Source of the DNA: Sulfurovum sp.
GTDB lineage: Bacteria; Campylobacterota; Campylobacteria; Campylobacterales; Sulfurovaceae
DNA: 64,000 nucleotides
Assembly (NCBI GenBank): GCA_027063305.1
Contig: JAMORY010000027.1
Location: 124,001-188,000, forward strand
Direction: 5' to 3'
Positions 62,072-64,000 of the stretch are shown piece by piece. The notes under the pieces are model-generated. The model was not told where the DNA came from. It saw only the letters and a list, made by a program, of their open reading frames with translations, and did not search any database. A program made the position numbers and the translations under genes. Each line of letters opens with the position of its first letter. Position 1 is the stretch's first letter.

Positions 62072-62999
62072 GGCTTTCTCCGCCGGTATCGACTCCTCCG
62101 CCCTCTTTTTTCTTCTCATTGAGAACCATATCCCCTTTGATATCGCCATTGTCGATTACGGTATGAGAGAACAGAGCAAAGAGGAGGTAGCGCATGCCGT
62201 AGCATTGGCACAGAAGTACGGACTGCAATGCTTTATGGCTACAGCACCGACATTTAAGAACCACTTCGAAACCAATGCCCGTAAATTCCGCTATGACTTT
62301 TTTGAAACACTCATAAGAAAACATAGATATGACAATCTTCTGACTGCCCATCAGCTCAACGATCAGTTGGAGTGGTTCCTAATGCGCCTCACCAAGGGTG
62401 CAGGACTTTCAGAACTTATTGGACTAGAACCCGTCAGTCAAAAAGACGGATACAGACTCATCCGACCACTGCTTGAGTATAGCAAAGAGGAACTACTTGC
62501 CTATCTTCAAATAAACAACTATCCCTACTTCATCGATGAAAGCAACAAAGATAAAAAATATGAACGCAACCGTTTTAGAGCGCACTTCTCCGATCCGCTT
62601 TTTGCCCTGTATAAAGAGGGTATCAAACGCAGCTTTTCGTATTTGAGAGAAGATAAAGAGATGATCGAGAGTACCTATGAAGTTGTTTTTAGAGAAAAAA
62701 AACTCATTATTGTGAAACTCCATAATACTGCCATGAAAGCCAAAGCCGCCGATATAGCGCTCAAGAAGCTGGGCTACCTGCTCTCGGCAGCCCAACGGCA
62801 GGAGATCAAAAAAGAGCAAAGTCTCGTCATTGGCGGAGAGTGGGCCATAGAACAACAAGGGGACATGCTCTATATCGCTCCTTATCTAACCATGAATATG
62901 CCAAAAGATTTTAAAGAGAGATGCCGAACCCAAAACATACCTGCAAAGATACGCCCCTACCTTTACCAAGAAGAGATCGGTCTCCCCAAATTATCGTAG
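62013..62999 (+). CDS. tilS: tRNA(Ile)-lysidine synthase
   Basis: A 328-residue N-type ATP pyrophosphatase making lysidine at C34 of tRNA-Ile2. The PP-loop reads LAFSAGIDSSALFF (Ala in place of the usual first Gly of SGGxDS). The N-terminal LLPPTSYLLPN is translated heptamer array, so the native start probably lay near KKNLLAFS. Without the array the protein has normal length. TAG overlaps a palindromic repeat. Confidence 0.88.
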   Translation: MQISLLPPTSYLLPNKKNLLAFSAGIDSSALFFLLIENHIPFDIAIVDYGMREQSKEEVAHAVALAQKYGLQCFMATAPTFKNHFETNARKFRYDFFETLIRKHRYDNLLTAHQLNDQLEWFLMRLTKGAGLSELIGLEPVSQKDGYRLIRPLLEYSKEELLAYLQINNYPYFIDESNKDKKYERNRFRAHFSDPLFALYKEGIKRSFSYLREDKEMIESTYEVVFREKKLIIVKLHNTAMKAKAADIALKKLGYLLSAAQRQEIKKEQSLVIGGEWAIEQQGDMLYIAPYLTMNMPKDFKERCRTQNIPAKIRPYLYQEEIGLPKLS

Positions 63000-63056
63000 G
63001 GGTCACCCTTGAGCTGATCCATATTGTAAAGGGCAGGCACAAGACCTGCCCCTACA
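62996..63056. repeat. GTAGGGG-type palindromic repeat after tilS
   Basis: Starts GTAGGGG, ends CCCCTACA, and contains GGGCAGG/CCTGCCC with the same 24-bp core as at 8778-8857. The tilS stop codon is its second to fourth base. It forms a paired-hairpin REP-like unit. Confidence 0.7.
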
Positions 63057-63064
63057 TTATCTCT

Positions 63065-63118
63065 TGGTTCCTCATTCCTCATTATTCCGTTTCTCATTTG
63101 CGAGCGGGTGCGCTCGCA
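63065..63118. repeat. Right arm and fold-back at the xer 3' end
   Basis: A short TTCCTCA array (63067-63088) followed by TGCGAGCG (63099-63106), which pairs perfectly with 63111-63118 in the xer coding sequence. The last residues of Xer (NNEE) are array-encoded. The preceding GTAGGGG repeat occupies the place of an element interior. Confidence 0.65.
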
Positions 63119-63923
63119 TATACTCCTGCTTCTTCTTCACACTGCCAAGCTTCGTATAGACCTGTGTCGTTGCCATGGTTTGGTGTCCTAAGAGTTCGCT
63201 CACATCGGCAATACGCGCACCATGGTTAAGCAGATGAGTGGCAAAGGAGTGGCGCAGTTGATGGGGCGTTGCCTTCAGTCCTGATGTTTTAAAGAGTTTG
63301 GTCAGCTTGTAGCGCAGCTGTGCGCTGTTCATCGGGGCGTTCCCCTTTTCAAAGAGGTATCGTTTGGGGTTGGCATTTGCAAGATAGGTATCGAGCAGTT
63401 GACGCAAAGCAGGCAAAAGCGGAAGCTGTCGCACTTTATTGCCTTTCCCGTGCACCTTCACCCATTCGGATTGAATATCTTCCAATCTCATACTGCTAAG
63501 TTCAGAGATACGAAGCCCCAGACCGTAAAGCATGGAAACAAGCACTCTCTCCTCGATCGTCGCCTTTTCCAGTATCTCATCGATATACTTCTCTTCAATA
63601 GGCTTAGGGAGGCTCTGAGGCACTTTAATGGATTCATCGGAGAGTAGTTGCACAGGCAGATGGCATTGATCTTCAAGATATTTGACAAACGAACGTACCG
63701 CAGAGAGCTTCTTGACAATGGTCTTCTTGCTGTTCTTGACGATCTTGAATCGAAACGGAGTAATATCCAGCACCCACAGCCCCTCTTCCTCATAGAAGTG
63801 ACTCACCTTTGCCATTTGACGCAGTGCTATCTCATATGTTTCCACCGTCGTATCGGAATAACCACGAATATTGAGGAGGTAGTCAAGGAAATCTTCGATA
63901 AATGCTTCGATCTTTTTTGGCAT
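63072..63923 (-). CDS. Tyrosine recombinase, Xer type
   Basis: A 283-residue integrase-family recombinase: N-terminal SAM-like core-binding domain and a catalytic domain with Arg in GLGLRISELSSM, Lys in VHGKGNKVRQLPL, HxxR in HQLRHSFATHLLNHG, LGHQTMATTQ and Tyr in VYTKLG. ATG 63923 follows AAGGATC. It is shorter than the single XerH of Campylobacter and Helicobacter and could be XerD-like or a paralogue. No dif site is visible. The C-terminus is extended by heptamer codons. Confidence 0.85.
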   Translation of the reverse strand: MPKKIEAFIEDFLDYLLNIRGYSDTTVETYEIALRQMAKVSHFYEEEGLWVLDITPFRFKIVKNSKKTIVKKLSAVRSFVKYLEDQCHLPVQLLSDESIKVPQSLPKPIEEKYIDEILEKATIEERVLVSMLYGLGLRISELSSMRLEDIQSEWVKVHGKGNKVRQLPLLPALRQLLDTYLANANPKRYLFEKGNAPMNSAQLRYKLTKLFKTSGLKATPHQLRHSFATHLLNHGARIADVSELLGHQTMATTQVYTKLGSVKKKQEYMRAHPLANEKRNNEE

Positions 63924-63937
63924 ATCAGATCCTTTAT

Positions 63938-63964
63938 TGTCGGGGTGAGGACATCTCGACCTAC
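63938..63964. repeat. GTAGGTCG-type palindrome upstream of xer
   Basis: On the minus strand this 27-bp unit starts GTAGGTCGAGATG and ends CCCCGACA. It matches the copy in priA at 21 of 27 bases. It lies in the xer 5' leader, 15 bp before the ATG. Confidence 0.55.
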
Positions 63965-63970
63965 CTATAA

Positions 63971-64000
63971 AAGCATCGTGATGCAATGCATACCGACATT
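63971..64000. repeat. Right hairpin of a compound element, cut by the window edge
   Basis: AAGCATC-GT-GATGC (63972-63984) followed by AATGCATACCGACATT matches the inner-to-outer order of right hairpins elsewhere (hairpin, GCATACC, then array). The array would begin beyond the window. Confidence 0.6.

Noticed and set aside
63065-64000. xer as the recombinase cargo of a heptamer element
   Set aside because: The repeat on each side of xer is of the right-hand type, so the arms do not face each other as in true elements. xer appears to be a host gene flanked by two separate remnants.

Overview
The window is a dense, mostly single-copy chromosomal segment of a Campylobacterota (epsilonproteobacterial) chemolithotroph, most like Sulfurovum or Sulfurimonas. 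That assignment is an inference from gene content and protein style: an OprD-like porin, a tmRNA tag beginning ANNTDY, a PgbA_N protein, a short ComEC, a Csd3-like M23 peptidase, an agmatine route to putrescine, the acpP-fabF-accA order and several NosL proteins. No rRNA, phage, CRISPR or classical insertion sequence is present.

Layout. 1-5.9 kb: partial porin, ssrA, peroxiredoxin, UbiB-like kinase, alr. 5.9-9.4 kb: aguA-aguB, truncated globin, NUDIX hydrolase. 9.4-18.3 kb: M23 peptidase, PgbA-like protein, glcD-type oxidase, BrkB, comEC, dnaB, ispG. 18.3-24.2 kb: priA, four tandem type IV pilin-like genes, a degenerate GGDEF protein, zapA-like and coiled-coil genes. 24.7-37.2 kb: uvrB, ppk, gamma-carbonic anhydrase, EI24-like protein, exonuclease, trpF, rpe, rpmB, potassium channel, argJ, dbpA. 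37.2-40.3 kb: dedA, accA, fabF, acpP. 40.4-51.9 kb: a candidate copper-handling block (three NosL proteins, a MacB-like ABC transporter, an OprC/NosA-like TonB receptor, tonB-exbD-exbB, a lipid kinase and a two-component system) lying between acpP and fabG. 52-64 kb: fabG, TerB-like protein, gpmI, mraY, murD, tRNA-Phe, a major porin, rimO, tilS and a Xer recombinase.

The most unusual feature is a family of compound intergenic elements found about 17 times. The full architecture is: host gene; a short inverted copy of the host edge (a fold-back hairpin); a purine-rich tandem array with a strict 7-bp period; a hairpin headed GGTATGC or GGTTTGC; an interior; a second hairpin ending GCATACC or GCAAACC; a pyrimidine-rich 7-bp array; another fold-back; host gene. 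Heptamer sequence varies freely between copies, and even between the two arms of one copy, while the period and strand bias stay fixed. Hairpin stems also vary but remain self-complementary. Three copies carry an intact four-helix-bundle gene (23S rRNA IVP/Avd-like family) and one carries a frameshifted copy. The rest carry no gene, and several have only one arm. No transposase or reverse transcriptase accompanies them. The elements have contributed codons to murD, rimO, tilS, ispG, the EI24-like gene, the exonuclease and xer, and they place hairpins over the ribosome-binding sites or starts of aguA, ppk, dnaB, trpF and murD.

The copper block is the main metabolic novelty. A two-component system, two copies of an 11-bp-phased TGTTAA direct repeat and the CxxxM receptor motif together suggest regulated copper uptake across the outer membrane, with delivery to periplasmic cuproenzymes.
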